DNA from: Owenia fusiformis
Lineage: Eukaryota; Annelida; Polychaeta; Sabellida; Oweniidae
NCBI GenBank assembly: GCA_903813345.2
Contig: CAIIXF020000007.1
Location: 20,013,564 to 20,077,563, forward strand
Direction: 5' to 3'
Length of the DNA: 64,000 bases
Shown here: positions 32,334-43,590 of the stretch, piece after piece
Position numbering within the stretch: position 1 is the stretch's first letter
Layout of the letters: each line of letters begins with the position of its first letter
Notes under the pieces: model-generated
What the model was told of the DNA's origin: nothing
The model's input: the letters and a program-made list of their open reading frames with translations, nothing else
Databases searched by the model: none
Made by a program: the position numbers and the translations under genes

Positions 32334-33321
32334 ATTTGGATCATGATGCCAGTCTACCAGGACCTTCAACAACAAAAAAGGCCACGGCCAAGGCAAGGCC
32401 ACGATCATCAGGGAAAGCTTCACATAATCCTCGGGTCCTCAGAACACAGAGTCCTCAGAACACAGAGTCCTCAGAACACAGAGTCCTCAGAACACAGAGT
32501 CCTCAGGTCCTCAGAACACAGAGTCCTCAGGTCCTCAGAACACAGAGTCCTCAGGTCCTCAGAACACAGAGTCCTCAGGTCCTCAGAACACAGAGTCCTC
32601 AGAACACAGAGTCCTCAGGTCCTCAGAACACAAGAGTCCTCAGGTCCTCAGAACACAGAGTCCTCAGAACACAGAGTCCTCAGGGGTCTCAGGAGCCTCA
32701 GATTGTGCCTGTGACCAATCAACCCACTGCCACTAAAAACCATGTGCCCAAAGCCAGCATTCCCCACAAGGCCCGTGGATTTTTAAATTCATGGAGAGTA
32801 GGTAGACCCTAACTATACATGAAGGGGGACTGATGAAGTGTTCATACTGCATCCAATATGAACCTAAAATAGTGCAGCTTATCAAAAAGAGAACCTTTAT
32901 AATCGGTTGCAGATCGATGAAACTCGAATCCATTCAATCTCACCAGGGGATGGCACATTTGAAAGCCGATATGATTCACAGAAACACTGTCGATAAGCCA
33001 GAGGATGCCCCAGGGGAAAAATCATCAAATCACTCACTCAATATGAACTCAAAAAACTGGATGTAAAATTTCGCAATGCCCATGCCATTGGCAAAATGAG
33101 GAAAAGCTTTGGCGACTACGCATGGCTGTGTGACTTAGATAAGGCATAGACATTGGAGAAACGTACCTGACTCCCCAATATTGTAAAACATTCATTAGAT
33201 ATATTGCTCGATCGAAATTGATGGACCTCAGGAGCGAAATATCAGTTGCTTCATTCATTGCCCTAACAGTGGATGGAGCAACTGATATTTCTTCACTGGA
33301 GCAGGAGTCCATCATGATAAG
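32334..33321 (+). pseudogene. ZNF862-like (hAT-derived) exon, frameshifted
   Basis: Candidate acceptor TTATGTTGTAG at 32332-32333 and donor ATAAG|GTACA at 33321-33322. The first part has basic KKATAKARPRSS followed by a long RVLRTQSPQ-type low-complexity stretch. Then, in shifted frames, come CSYCIQYE...IGCRSMKLESIQSH, KFRNAHAIGKMRKSFGDYAWL, CKTFIRYIARSKLMD and ALTVDGATDISSLEQESIMI. This order matches ZNF862/KIAA1586-type proteins derived from hAT transposases (BED-like finger, then the DGATD..EQE motif of the RNase-H-like core). At least three frame changes show decay. Confidence 0.7.
32420..32695 (+). repeat. GTCCTCAGAACACAGA minisatellite
   Basis: Tandem combination of a 15-base (GTCCTCAGAACACAG A) unit and a 9-base AGTCCTCAG insert, giving 15/24-base periods. 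It is located inside the ZNF862-like exon and keeps a frame through multiples of three. Confidence 0.9.
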
Positions 33322-35077
33322 GTACAAATTGAATTATATAACTATTTCTATTATAAGTATACTATTGTATTACAGGTTATATAGTATACAGTGGACCATG
33401 TTTAAGATTAGTTTCCTTTTTCAGATGTTTGGCTTTAAAAACAATTTAAACATTACATAACCATTCTCGAATTGGGTTTCTCAACCAATCAGAATGCAGC
33501 AATCAGAATGCATCTCAATAAATAGAACCGATTTCACTTGTCAGGTACGAGTATTTTAGTTCTACATGAACTGAGCAGGTCAATACTGTTCAAATATCTT
33601 TAAATTATTAAACTATTTCTCCACTTGAAGACGCATGTTCCACCGGAATGATCATCTAGTGAGCTCAATACGTTATGCATGATCATTCCGGTGTAACAAG
33701 TGGCCTTTGATTGAATGTCTTCAACTAAAGAAAAAGTTCATTAGACTTAGATACATCAAAACTGTCATGGTCAGGTGACCTCAAAAAGTGCAAAAAATAA
33801 TATCATTTCAGAGGTTGACAGTCTTATCTTAATAAATCGTGTTGTGTGGGGAAATATCACAAGCTTTGTAGTCAAAATAACAAAAGGGATGTTATTTGTG
33901 CTAAATACTAGATAAGAGATTCTGAAATTGGTTTTAGTACAACTTAAAAACATTTGATTATCTCTCGGATTCTCATACCCTATAATAAAGAAACAACAAA
34001 ACCATGTTTCAATTCAATAGTTACCACTCCTGTAAAAAGAAGTGTTGCAAGCATTCAAAATGGCAATAATGTTTTTGCTTAGGCCAAATGTACAACTTCT
34101 AGACTACTGCTTTGAAATCCAGGCATGTTTCCGAACATGAGATCAACATTAGCAAAGGACTCATTAAAGACAGGTCAACTGGATTTATAGTTGTATATAC
34201 ATGTACACTGTTGTGCTTTTGTGACAAAAGTATAACAGATACATCATCCTCACCCTGTGATTAGCTTAATTCTTAATTAATGTCCAGCCTGGTTTAATGG
34301 TTCCAGGAAATTGTTGCATGGAAAGAGGATTCTTGTTGGAGAAATATTTACGGGCTTTAATTGCATGAAAATACTTTAAATGTGGAAAGTGTTGAAAGTT
34401 TATCATTTTGAAACCCAAGCGATCATTAGCAACTGAATCATGATGTATCTTAATTTCACATAGATAGATAATGGATAAAATCCATTAAAAATACAATAAA
34501 GGTTTTTCTTTTTAAATGATTGGTAGCTGAACACATGTTTTTCTCTTGAACCTTAAAACCAAAAAGTCAATGTGATGGTCATCTTTTGAATGTGACAGGC
34601 TAGGTGCAACATCCTGAATGAATAGGTTCCATATTTCATGTGATACACAGTACTTTTCAATAGAAGTCATTTAAGTGGGGTTCCTGAAGTTTTCAGATTC
34701 AAGTAGCCTTCATTAGACTACATGTAGTCCCTAGGACTTCATGCTAAGGTTTCTACTTCAGGCAAGGAATTTCTAATTGAGACTAGGGATTTCTGCGAAT
34801 AAAGATATTATATGACTGACTGAACTTTTGTGCATGTTATGCGGTTACCATTGTGTTCCTCCCCTTCACCCAACTCACAATGGTTTTAGATGTGTGATTA
34901 CACCAGATGAATCAAGAAAATAATAACTGACCATTTCCAAAAAGTATTTAATATCTCCATAAGGTTTCTGGGTCACATTATTTATTCAGACGATTTGTGA
35001 AGGACTACAAAAATTGACTGTCTATTACATGCAACCAACAAACTGTTGGTAAACAGAAAGCCAAAAGGACATCTTTG
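33322..35077. other. Largely unassigned; one 15-bp inverted repeat
   Basis: No gene recognised. CACCGGAATGATCAT near 33639 and its inverse ATGATCATTCCGGTG near 33680 form a hairpin with about 26 bases of loop. Confidence 0.5.
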
Positions 35078-35381
35078 ACACAAATTGTCACAGTGCATTT
35101 GGCATGGTGAAAGATGTAATCATCAATGCACCAATACTGCCTTTGCAGACTTTAAAAAGCCATACATCTTGGAGGTAGGTAGCAGAAGTGCAGCAATCAG
35201 ATACAAGAAACCAAGCAAATCATGGCATGGTTAGCAGATCTCTTAGTAAAGCTAAGAACCAAAGAAATTATTCCAGGATGAGCTTGAGTTACTGGAACTG
35301 AAATGGGCCATGCAAGAAAGAGATCATCTCCTTGGCTCTTTTGTGACTGTATATACAGAACCCTTACAACATCTTGAATAG
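35078..35381 (+). pseudogene. Ty3/gypsy Pol RNase H region, decayed
   Basis: Frames read CHSAFGMVKDVIINAPIL, FADFKKPYILEV, SRSLSKAKNQRNYS and DELELLELKWAMQERDHLLG, then VYTEPLQHL. This is the start of the RNase H domain of gypsy polyproteins (F..LK..L..APIL..PDF.KP; ..SR.LS..E.NY...E.ELLAL.WA...). Several frameshifts exist, and the LTRs were not found. It lies just outside the left end of the 35483 transposon. Confidence 0.65.
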
Positions 35382-35627
35382 TGAAGAAAAGATGATGATC
35401 AATCAGCATTTAATTGTGGCTGCAGATATACATGTTTTGTGTACATATTCTGTCATTAAAATTCATTTGACAATTGTACACTTCGAGGGTTTCAAGCAAA
35501 AAAGTACTAAGTGCATTTTTTATCTAGATTCCAGATTCTAGACAAAATTACTATCTATGCTCTAGTAAAGCAGCGAAACATACCCAGAGACTGAAAAGAA
35601 CATGCTCCCGTGAGTTCAGATTGTATG

Positions 35628-35945
35628 AATATATAAGCACTAGTGCCAAAGGGAAAGGACTAAAAGTTGTAATGGAACTTAGCAAGAAAAAGCAAACTCT
35701 AAGTGAATACCAGTCAAGAAAAAAACCCATATAGCCCAAAACCCTGATCTAACGTGAAAAGAAACAATGTCTAATACCCCCTTTCCCCCCACCATTCAAG
35801 AACCAATATCACAATCAAAGACCAGAAGACCAAGGGACATTTCATTCATACTGAAGTCATTACAATACATTTTGAAGAAAAAATTAGAAGTTGATAGCCA
35901 ATACTCATAACCTTAAAAATAGTTGTAGATACAAGTACTCATACA
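35628..35945 (+). repeat. Dispersed repeat copy inside the TIR transposon
   Basis: Shares TATATAAGCAC..CCAAAGGGAA, CATATAGCCCAAAACCCTGATCT (as shorter words) and CCAAGGGACATTTCATTCAT with 40178-40470, in the same orientation. It probably marks the 5' non-coding part of this transposon family. Confidence 0.7.
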
Positions 35946-36164
35946 TGTTAAGATGGAGCATTCAGTCTCAAATGATGTGGGATAGATAAAATCCAGTTTC
36001 CATGTCCATAAGCGTTTCAAAGGGTCAACATCCATTCACAAAAGCTGTCGCCATATCCATATAGACATATTATATAGTATTCCAAGACGACTTTGTAAGA
36101 AGATGTTTCTGAGTACATTTTCCATCTCTCAAACAATGGCCACAAATGTTATGAAACAAATAAA

Positions 36165-37417
36165 ATGCAGGAAATATGTAGGAAAAGAACAACGAGGACG
36201 GGCACCCACTACAAACTTCCTGATGGCATTAAAAATGAGGTTAGACGACACACTGAAGCCATTCTAAGGATGGCCTCACATTATACGGGGAGAGACACAA
36301 ACAAGGAATACCTTGAGTTGGGCCTTAATGTGAAGAAGATGCATGCACTGTTTGTTGAAGAGTGCAAACAATTCAATAAGACTACTGTCAACAAACGCAT
36401 GTATAGAGAAATATTTAAGGAGAATTACAACATAGCATTCTATAAGCCCAAAAAGATCAATGCCAATTATGTTCTAATTTTGATGAAAGCAGTAAAGATC
36501 CTGGGCCAGGGTATGAGAAACTGAAATCTGAGTACATTGCACACTTCCAGAGAAAGGATAGAGCCAGGGCTGAGAAACAAAATGATAAAAAAATTGCTAA
36601 AGGCAAATCACAACACACTAACATTTGACATGGCGGCAGTGCTTGCCACTCCATGTGGACGTGTATCCCAAGAGAAAATGGCCTCCTACAACTTTTCAGT
36701 ATACTCACTTGGCGACAACCGTGGAACCTGTTATCTCTGGGGTGAGACAAATGGACAAAGGGGCTCGAATGAGATAGCAACCTGCCTTTTTCAATACATA
36801 AAGAGTCTTCCAGCAATTACTGAGCACCTCACAACATTTTCCGACACTTGCAGAGGGCAAAATAAAAATCAATTTGTAGCACTTGCTTTTCACCATGCTC
36901 TCAAAACCACATCCCACCCAAAGTTGAAAGTAATTGACCAAACATTTCTCGAAACAGGGCATACAGAGATGGGATGCGATTCCATGCATTCTGCAATCGA
37001 GTTAGCTAAAACCGAAACACCAGTTTATGTCCCAAGTAACTGGGACATAGTAGTCCGCATGGCAAGGAAAAAAAAAATCCATACACAGTTGTACCTCTCA
37101 AATTTAATGATTTCCGTAATTTCAAGTGGCTTCTCAACATATACCCACCTTCCACGAGATCAAACTCACTACAACAACAAGGGGTAGGCAAATTAAGGAG
37201 GCGGGTACTGCTGTTCCCTCCTTATATATGGAAAAGCTGCCAATTTCAAAAGAAAAAAAGAAAGTTGACCCCAATCTCGATGTGCAAAAGTGGTATTATT
37301 CCCTCCGACTACCATGATTTTTACCAGAGAATCAGGGTGAAGAGCAATAACAAGAGAAATAGACTCCCTGCTGTCGATGCCTACGAGACAGAGAGTGATA
37401 CTGATGAAGACAGATAA
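36165..37417 (+). pseudogene. DDE-like transposon protein (DUF7869-type), three frameshifts
   Basis: Segments in order: 36165-36450 (ASHYTGRDTNKEYLELGL, YREIFKENYNIAFYKPKK), 36450-36615 in a second frame (QCQLCSNFDESS zinc-binding pair), 36610-37070 in a third (SYNFSVYSLGDNRGTCYLWG, RGSNEIATCL, FSDTCRGQNKNQFVAL, ETGHTEMGCDSMHSAIE, YVPSNWDIVVRMAR) and about 37070-37417 (YTVVPLKFNDFRNFKWLLN, acidic tail ESDTDEDR). The SD.C.GQN and GH..M..DS.H..IE motifs are typical of an RNase-H/DDE-like family widespread in invertebrate genomes. That name is from memory. The last shift is at an A10 run (37068-37077) and could be a sequencing error. Confidence 0.7.
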
Positions 37418-38299
37418 ATCATGGGTCCTGTTTTGGTGTAAGTATTTGTAATTGTCAATTGGAGTACCGTATGACAAATTGCTAGTTTGAATTTCTACTT
37501 TTATTATTTTTAAATGGTGAACAGTCTGGTAAAATGCTTTAATGTTAAAGTTCCCAAATTATAGTATATACATTCAACGCTCTCTCATTTTATATTTCCA
37601 GGCTCTGAAGTGGAGGTGAAAATAACTATGTGCATCAAAAGACAATTGACATTCACCAAGTGATTTTGATAACATTGGATGCTAAAGACACTATATGAGG
37701 GAATTATTGATCCAAACTTATGATTTATATTATGATTGGTATTCATTTGTAACAAAACATATAAATAAAACATCCAATCTTGAGATCATATTAAAGTAGT
37801 ACTTTTGTGTGATAAGTGTTGAGAATTAATAATTCAGTTCCTGCAAAAAAAGTAATATATTGAGTATAGTATTTTTTGCACTGGAAAAAGTAAAATTGTT
37901 GAACGTGCAAAAAGATACCAATTACTAATTTGTTATTATCTATTTAAATAATAATCTCCAAGAATATTACACTGGTACATTTCAATGATAGTGTTTAACT
38001 TATACTGTGGGTAAAAGTCAAAACTATCAAACAATTTGCTGATTTAACAAAGGTATTTGAAGCTTAAAACTTGATTTTCTCCAAAGTAACAAAAGTGCAC
38101 TAAGCACTTTTTTGCTTGAAACCCTCGACTAAAATAGTGTAGCGTATTGTGTATATTGAATTAAATACATGATATAATGAACTTAATTAAATTCTCCATG
38201 ATTTTGTTATCATTAAACAATAATTCCTTATCTCATTTTAAACTCCTGATATAGAGGTTCTTGTATGGGTAACTGTACCTTGTATGAGTACCTGTGTGA

Positions 38300-38717
38300 C
38301 TCACTTTGATAATGTTTCTTTATCTCGTCTTCGACAACAAAGCTCCATGGTTATGACGTCATAGCTTAGTTATATAGAATGAGCATGGATACCCCTAACA
38401 ATGATGTATCTGTTGCCATGTTGTTGATTTTTATAAACCAGAGATGTCACAAGTAAATCTCATCTTGCATGTGTGACTTTTTAGGATGAAAGATGGCAAA
38501 ACCTTGCATGGGGTAAAGATGGCTGTATCTGCGATAGTCATATGAGAAAATATATTCTAATTGCATTTTAAGTAATACGGTTTCTTAGTTCATATTACTC
38601 TCTCTATATATATGGAGGTTCTCATACGAGTACCTGTGCAAGATTGTCCATTCTTGATTAGTTTTCATAATTCTTCTTTATTGAGTCGTAGAGATAAAGA
38701 AACATTATCAAAGCGAG
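38300..38717. repeat. Inverted repeat pair, possible small MITE
   Basis: CTCACTTTGATAATGTTTCT..ATCTCGTCTTCGAC (38299-38334) and the inverse GTCGTAGAGAT..AGAAACATTATCAAAGCGAG (38684-38717). About 350 bases of AT-rich sequence lie between. No clear target duplication. Confidence 0.5.
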
Positions 38718-38765
38718 TATGTTACTCTGTATTATGCTTTATTTTAATGTTTTCATGACAAAACA

Positions 38766-39130
38766 GTAAAAGAGATTGATGTGTATGTAGAAACAATGAA
38801 AACATTCAGGTTGGACCTGTCTATGGGCTATTTGTTCAAACTCTGGAATCTGGGGTAGTTTTAGGTGAATGCTTGTCATATAGTGTCACATGGTACAACA
38901 GATTCAAACATTACTTTGAACTTTTGGAATCTATAAGGGTTAAACTCCACACAGTCTACGCGCTGGTTGTGTTATTACTATGGTTGTTTCTGGTAAAGGT
39001 GAGAAACACTACTTACATGTATGTTATAAAAAGAAGTTCCTATTCAGATTTGTGCCCAGTAAAAGTGATTGATATGTATGTAGAAACAATGAAAACATTC
39101 AGGTTGGACCTGTCTACGGCTTTGTTATAA
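38766..39130 (+). pseudogene. Tyrosine recombinase fragment, partly duplicated
   Basis: Reads EIDVYVETMKTFRLDLS..YLF (38766-38850), LSYSVTWYNRFKHYFELLE (38873 frame), then in another frame TPHSLRAG (38944-38967). The HSLRAG box holds the conserved His and Arg of the tyrosine-recombinase catalytic site. The segment CPVKVIDMYVETMKTFRLDL recurs at 39051-39120, a second, 3'-truncated copy 291 bases downstream. Such domains occur in DIRS retroelements and Cryptons. No partner domain is adjacent, so the element type is undetermined. Confidence 0.6.
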
Positions 39131-39270
39131 TGAACATAAATTCTATAAATGATGAATTTTATGGAATTAGGAAACTGATGACATTCTGTATCTACCGATT
39201 TGATATATATTTTGAGGATATTAAAGAGAGAATCAGATCTAGTGAGCAGTCTCACAAAGAATTGTTTCAA

Positions 39271-40177
39271 TTTTAGAATATCTCTGGCTTATGTCATTCC
39301 TTTTCATGTCTATTTTCTAAAAATTCCAAAAGTGCACACTTCATTTCAGGAATACTAAAGATTTTTACATGTTTTTTCTATAAGAATGGTTACCATTCTT
39401 ATTATTTGGGAGAATTAAAATATTTTTCACCCATTTTTGTGCTTTTAATCCATTATAACTTCACTGATTTATAACATATCATGAATCTTTTGGGAGATAT
39501 TGTATTTGATATTGTATTTGAGATTGTAAGGAATAGATTGGTAGGTCAATTGTACATGTTGCTTGTAATTTTGTCACCCCCATAGATCTGATTCTGCCTT
39601 TAAGACTGTATGTAATATATATGACCTGTTATATAGTGATAAGTGTGGTTTTTCATTACAACTTATGATTAAGAAAGAAACACAAGTATGTGTCAAGCAA
39701 AATTTTGGTTTTGTTTTACTTTTATTTGAGGGTTGGGAAGAGGATTTGGGTAAAAAGGATGATATGACATGTTTTTATCCTGCACAGACCAGGTAATGCT
39801 ATTAACATGATGGGAACACATAATTTCTTTATCAAATCCTTATAATGGAGTGAACAAGATAGCTTAGATGACACTACATGTGTAGTCACAATAACATCAC
39901 CTGTTGCTTTCAAGTTGTCTCCAGAGACAAGACTGGTATTTTGAGCATGTTTTGCAAAATGGCCACAAAATCATGTCCAATTGAAACAGACCTGAAAGAA
40001 GGAACACTGAACAAGGTTCAACTGTGTAAAATATGACCTCTTAAAACTCATGCTAGATGACTGATATATCAACAATTATTTGGGTTCCCTTTTTTGGCTC
40101 ACCCTGTATAATCTATGGGTTCTCCTTGCATAAATTGGTATTGTCTTTGAGAAGACAGTCAATGGATGAGGAAATGA
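39271..40177. other. Unassigned non-coding stretch
   Basis: No frame with recognisable features. The scrap CTTTTTTGGCTCACCCTGTA near 40088 resembles one end of the mariner TIR family at 29763 and may be a solo relic. Confidence 0.4.
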
Positions 40178-40470
40178 TAAATATGTAAGCACACATACCA
40201 AAGGAAGAGGATAAAAAACTGTTAAGAAAGTGTCAACATGTCATAAGAAAAACAAACCCTATATATTCCAAAACCGTGATCTGAAGTGAAAAGAATTAAT
40301 GTCCACCCCTCTCCCCTTCCAGTTGAGAGTCAATAAAACATTCCAGGACTAGAACACCAAGGGACATTTCATTCATACTGAAGTCATTTCATTCATACTG
40401 AAGTCATTTCAATACATGTTAAAGAAAAAATTGATAGTTAATGCTCAAAACATCAAAAACAGTTGTAGAT
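40178..40470 (+). repeat. Dispersed repeat copy
   Basis: Second long copy of the 35628-35945 repeat, with a local duplication of CATTTCATTCATACTGAAGT. Suggests a deleted relative of the TIR transposon. Confidence 0.7.
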
Positions 40471-40699
40471 ACTAGAACCATGGGTGTCAGAAAGGGGATT
40501 GTGTTAACCATGAAAAAAGTCAGAGTTGTATTAGTGTTATTTATCATGTCCAAGTAATTAAACTACAATCCTTTTATATAGCAATAAATACTTGTCATGA
40601 TCTGACTTACATGTACTAGTACATTGTTTGTCCTATATCAACATTTTTTCCATATTTTATTTTATAATAATAGTTCCAGCAATGTTTAATAATCTTCAT

Positions 40700-41117
40700 T
40701 TCAGTGAAAACAAGGAAAGTCCAACTCCCGCAAGGAAAGCTTAGATCTCAGCAGCTCACCAGCAATGAGAAAGAATGATACAAAAATGTCTTACGGCAGC
40801 AATCAGATCGCATTAAAACTATACCCGGCAAATGCCTAGAACTTTCTGCCAAGTTTGGCGTGGAGTACCTTATGTTGGTTAAAGACAAAAAGGGAAATGT
40901 AATTTTTCTTGATGGAGACAATGCTATGACAAATAATGTCAAGCATATCCAGCCTATTGCCACAGAAGGGAAATTGGGAAAAGAATATGAGGAAAGCACA
41001 CGGAGACTTACATCATCAGGCATTCAAATTGATTTACCCCCTGGGTACTCAATCCCTCACACACCCCCATCAAAGACCCCAGGGTCTACTTCACATCGTA
41101 TTGAAAGGGATCCATGA
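40700..41117 (+). CDS. Putative exon with weak MADS/SRF-like pattern
   Basis: Upstream TCTTCATTTCAG (40694-40705) is a plausible acceptor. The frame 40860-41117 and its in-frame upstream part give RIKTIPGKCLELSAKFGVEY, then LMLVKDKKGNVIFLDGDNAM, and end with a proline-rich PPGYSIPHTPPSKTPGS tail. The arrangement K..EL....G...L.+V.+..G....F recalls the second half of a MADS-box DNA-binding domain, but the basic N-terminal half is weak and there is a stop (tga) near 40777. I regard the resemblance as suggestive only. Confidence 0.35.
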
Positions 41118-42122
41118 TCATAAAGAGACTGCCAAAGTTGAAATCGAAATCTCTCATTTGGCGCTTTTAATTTTGTCCTTTTAATTATCTCATCAAATCT
41201 CCTCAGATTGATTTGTGGCTTCAGGATGAATTCATAAACAGATTTTAATTCCGGACCCCCTCCATCAGCTGCTCCAGCTGAGAATGATGAGGTGGAGTTG
41301 ACGCATCCTCCGAGTGATACAGTACTGGTGACCTTTATCTGCATCCCAGTATTACATAATAATAACAATCCACTTGTAATGTCAATATTAAGGACTGTGC
41401 AAAAGTGCCCAAATGTCCTACTTTGCTTTAACCTACTGATTTAATATGTAACCTAGGTTGGGCACATTTGATAAACACTGAGAGAGGTCACTTGAGGTCA
41501 GGCACAGTTGCCACATGAAATTGTGACCTAAATTATGCAGAGGAAAAGTGCCATACCTTAGACTGTTAACTTCCCCCAAATTTTTTTTGATAAGATTCTT
41601 CGATGAAACTTCAAAAAATACTATTCCATATCAGAAAGTATTTATGGTCCTTAAAACGCTCAGATTGCACCAAATAATATCTTCAATGACAAAATTTTCA
41701 CGGGGAGTATGCCCCTCGACCCCCACATGCGTGGGCTTCTTCTACACCATCGCTTGCCTAGCCATCTGTATTTTCTGGAAAACACACCCCCTTTTTCAAA
41801 TACGGTGTGCACTTCTGTTCTCCGTTGGCCTAGTCTCTTTGCAGTTCTTTGGTTTCAGATATCATGGTTTTAGATATCATGCACATTGACTTTTGCACGT
41901 TGGTGGCGTTGTGCCCTTTTAACCCATTGTTTAATAAAAAAACCACCATATTAACGATTGTGCGATTACGCTGTAGTGTTTTTAATATCTGTAATATTAG
42001 ACTTACAGCCCATTGTTCAAAATTCCTTGGTGGGCAATAATAGGTGACTTTCTGACTCATAATTTAGTGTGTTAGTCTTAAAGTAGTTACTACGGTTTAT
42101 ATGTCACTGTATTTATTATTCT

Positions 42123-42536
42123 ATGACTATGCATGACCAAGATGATCAACAAGTACCAATACAAGGGGTCCAAAACAAGAGACAGCAACATCAAGATGCA
42201 CCTGTTCCACAGATACACAGTTACAATGATGATGATGAACTTCCACACAACCTAAGGTTTCATCCAAACCGACCCCCTGGAATACAGTTCAGGGTACAAA
42301 CCCAGAAAGAGATCCAGGAACATTCTACTCCATTATCATTTTACCGAAAATTCTTTCCAAATGGCATAATGGAAAGACTAGTCCAGAATACAAATGTGTA
42401 TGCAAGGATTCAGATTATTGCTAAAACATCTTATGCAAATCATGATGGATCATGGGAAGGGCGCCTGGATATGCACTCTCCCAAAACTGATGTTTTGAAC
42501 AATTTTCTAGTTTTGAATTCCCAACTTATTCAGTGA
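42123..42536 (+). pseudogene. piggyBac-derived (PGBD-like) transposase, N-terminal part
   Basis: 137 residues: an acidic/glutamine-rich start, then PGIQFRVQTQKEIQEHSTPL, FYRKFFPNGIMERLVQNTNV and an E/D-poor ..FLVLNSQLI end before a stop. The F.FFP...ME.+V..TN.YA pattern is the beginning of the DDE_Tnp_1_7 domain of piggyBac transposases. None of the catalytic aspartates falls in this stretch, and the sequence after 42536 is riddled with stops. It could be a relic of the autonomous partner of the TTAA MITEs, but no shared sequence with their 32-codon ORF is evident. Confidence 0.6.
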
Positions 42537-43129
42537 AACAAGATATTTCAGTGCTTTAAAACATGAAATACAATACATAGTGCCATCCTCTAAAATTATT
42601 AGACTGAAGCAGCTGAACTGTTATTGAATTTCTTATTGGGAATGGAGCAACCAAACATGGGACATTGGGAAGGCTTCTAAAAACCAAAGCACTTTTTGAC
42701 AGGCTGTTGAAGTGGTAGTGACATTCCTTTTCATATTGGAAGAGAGCATTGAAAGGACGTAGGTTAAATGACATTTATGAAACAAAACAGGCCGTGTTAC
42801 TGCATCTTGCATCATATCAGACAATGAATTTGGCTATTTTTTCAATATTGATTGAGAAGTCCCCCCTCCATCCATTCCTCTGTTCAATTTTATTTATTTT
42901 TAAATATTTTTGATTATTTTTTTATAACGTATGGAAACTTATTTTAAAAAGCAGCAAGATTTGTTGAATTTTCTAGCAAAGATCAGCTCGAAGTGTTAAA
43001 CGACGTATGGTTGTTTTTTAAGTATTCTCCAAAATGAAGCAGATGTGTGTAAGCTGTCACTGACACTGTCAACAATAAAATAAGTACTGTCGATATTATC
43101 ACTAAAAAAAAGAAATTCAAAACATTTTG

Positions 43130-43590
43130 TGAGACAAGGTGAGCAGAAAAGCATGCGACACTCCACACGTGTCAAGAAATGTATCTGGTTTATAAGCTGA
43201 AAGACAGAAAAAGAATAATGATTCATGTGTGAAACCAAAAAGTTTTGAGAAAAATGACAAAGTGGGGTTGTTTTGTCCAGAGATACCTGTAGGAACGACA
43301 CACAAACTAGCATGTCAGGGAAAAGGACCCTTTGTGATTGAAGACAAAATGTCCGATGTTTATTACAGATTAAAAATTGTTGGTACACAGATGTCTTAGG
43401 TGGTACATATAGACAGGTTGAAAAAGTACCATGGAGATGAACCAGTTGTCAATGGAAGAAATGTTATTGATGACAGAGTAGAGATGCAAATAGATGAGAG
43501 CCAAACTATGCCGAGACAGAAAGTGTAGTGACTTCAAGAACAGGATGGACTGTTAGGAAACCTGACAATTATGGAGATTGGATATATTAG
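43130..43590 (+). pseudogene. Ty3/gypsy integrase C-terminal domain
   Basis: Frame with EIPVGTTHKLACQGKGPFVI, MSDVYYRLKIVG, a stop, VVHIDRLKKYHGDEP, and after another stop TSRTGWTVRKPDNYGDWIY. The sequence P.GT..KL...+.GPF.+...SD..Y++.......VH.DRLK is the C-terminal domain of gypsy-type integrases. The closing TR.GR..RKP..Y is the usual Pol C-terminus. Three stops make it non-functional. Confidence 0.7.

Larger units (their letters stand above)
35483..38128 (+). mobile_element. Nearly complete 2.65-kb TIR transposon
   Basis: TIRs of about 38 bases begin TCGAGGGTTTCAAGCAAAAA at 35483, with the reverse complement ending at 38128. They differ at a few positions (for example GTACTAAGTGCA versus GTGCTTAGTGCA). 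Between them lies one DDE-like gene (36165-37417). The target duplication is unclear: only CT is shared at the flanks. The superfamily cannot be assigned from the termini. Confidence 0.75.

Noticed and set aside
32065-32346. 93-codon frame before the ZNF862-like exon
   Set aside because: No motif, ends inside the next exon, no coding signal beyond length.
36457-36989. Minus-strand frames over the DDE-like gene
   Set aside because: Shadows of the plus-strand coding segments, which carry clear conserved motifs.
41548-41889. 113-codon plus-strand frame
   Set aside because: It covers what looks like a common interspersed repeat (CAAAATTTTCACGGGGAGTA...). No domain.
42556-43388. Several minus-strand frames of 60-130 codons
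   Set aside because: They lie opposite the piggyBac-like and gypsy integrase remnants and show no family features.
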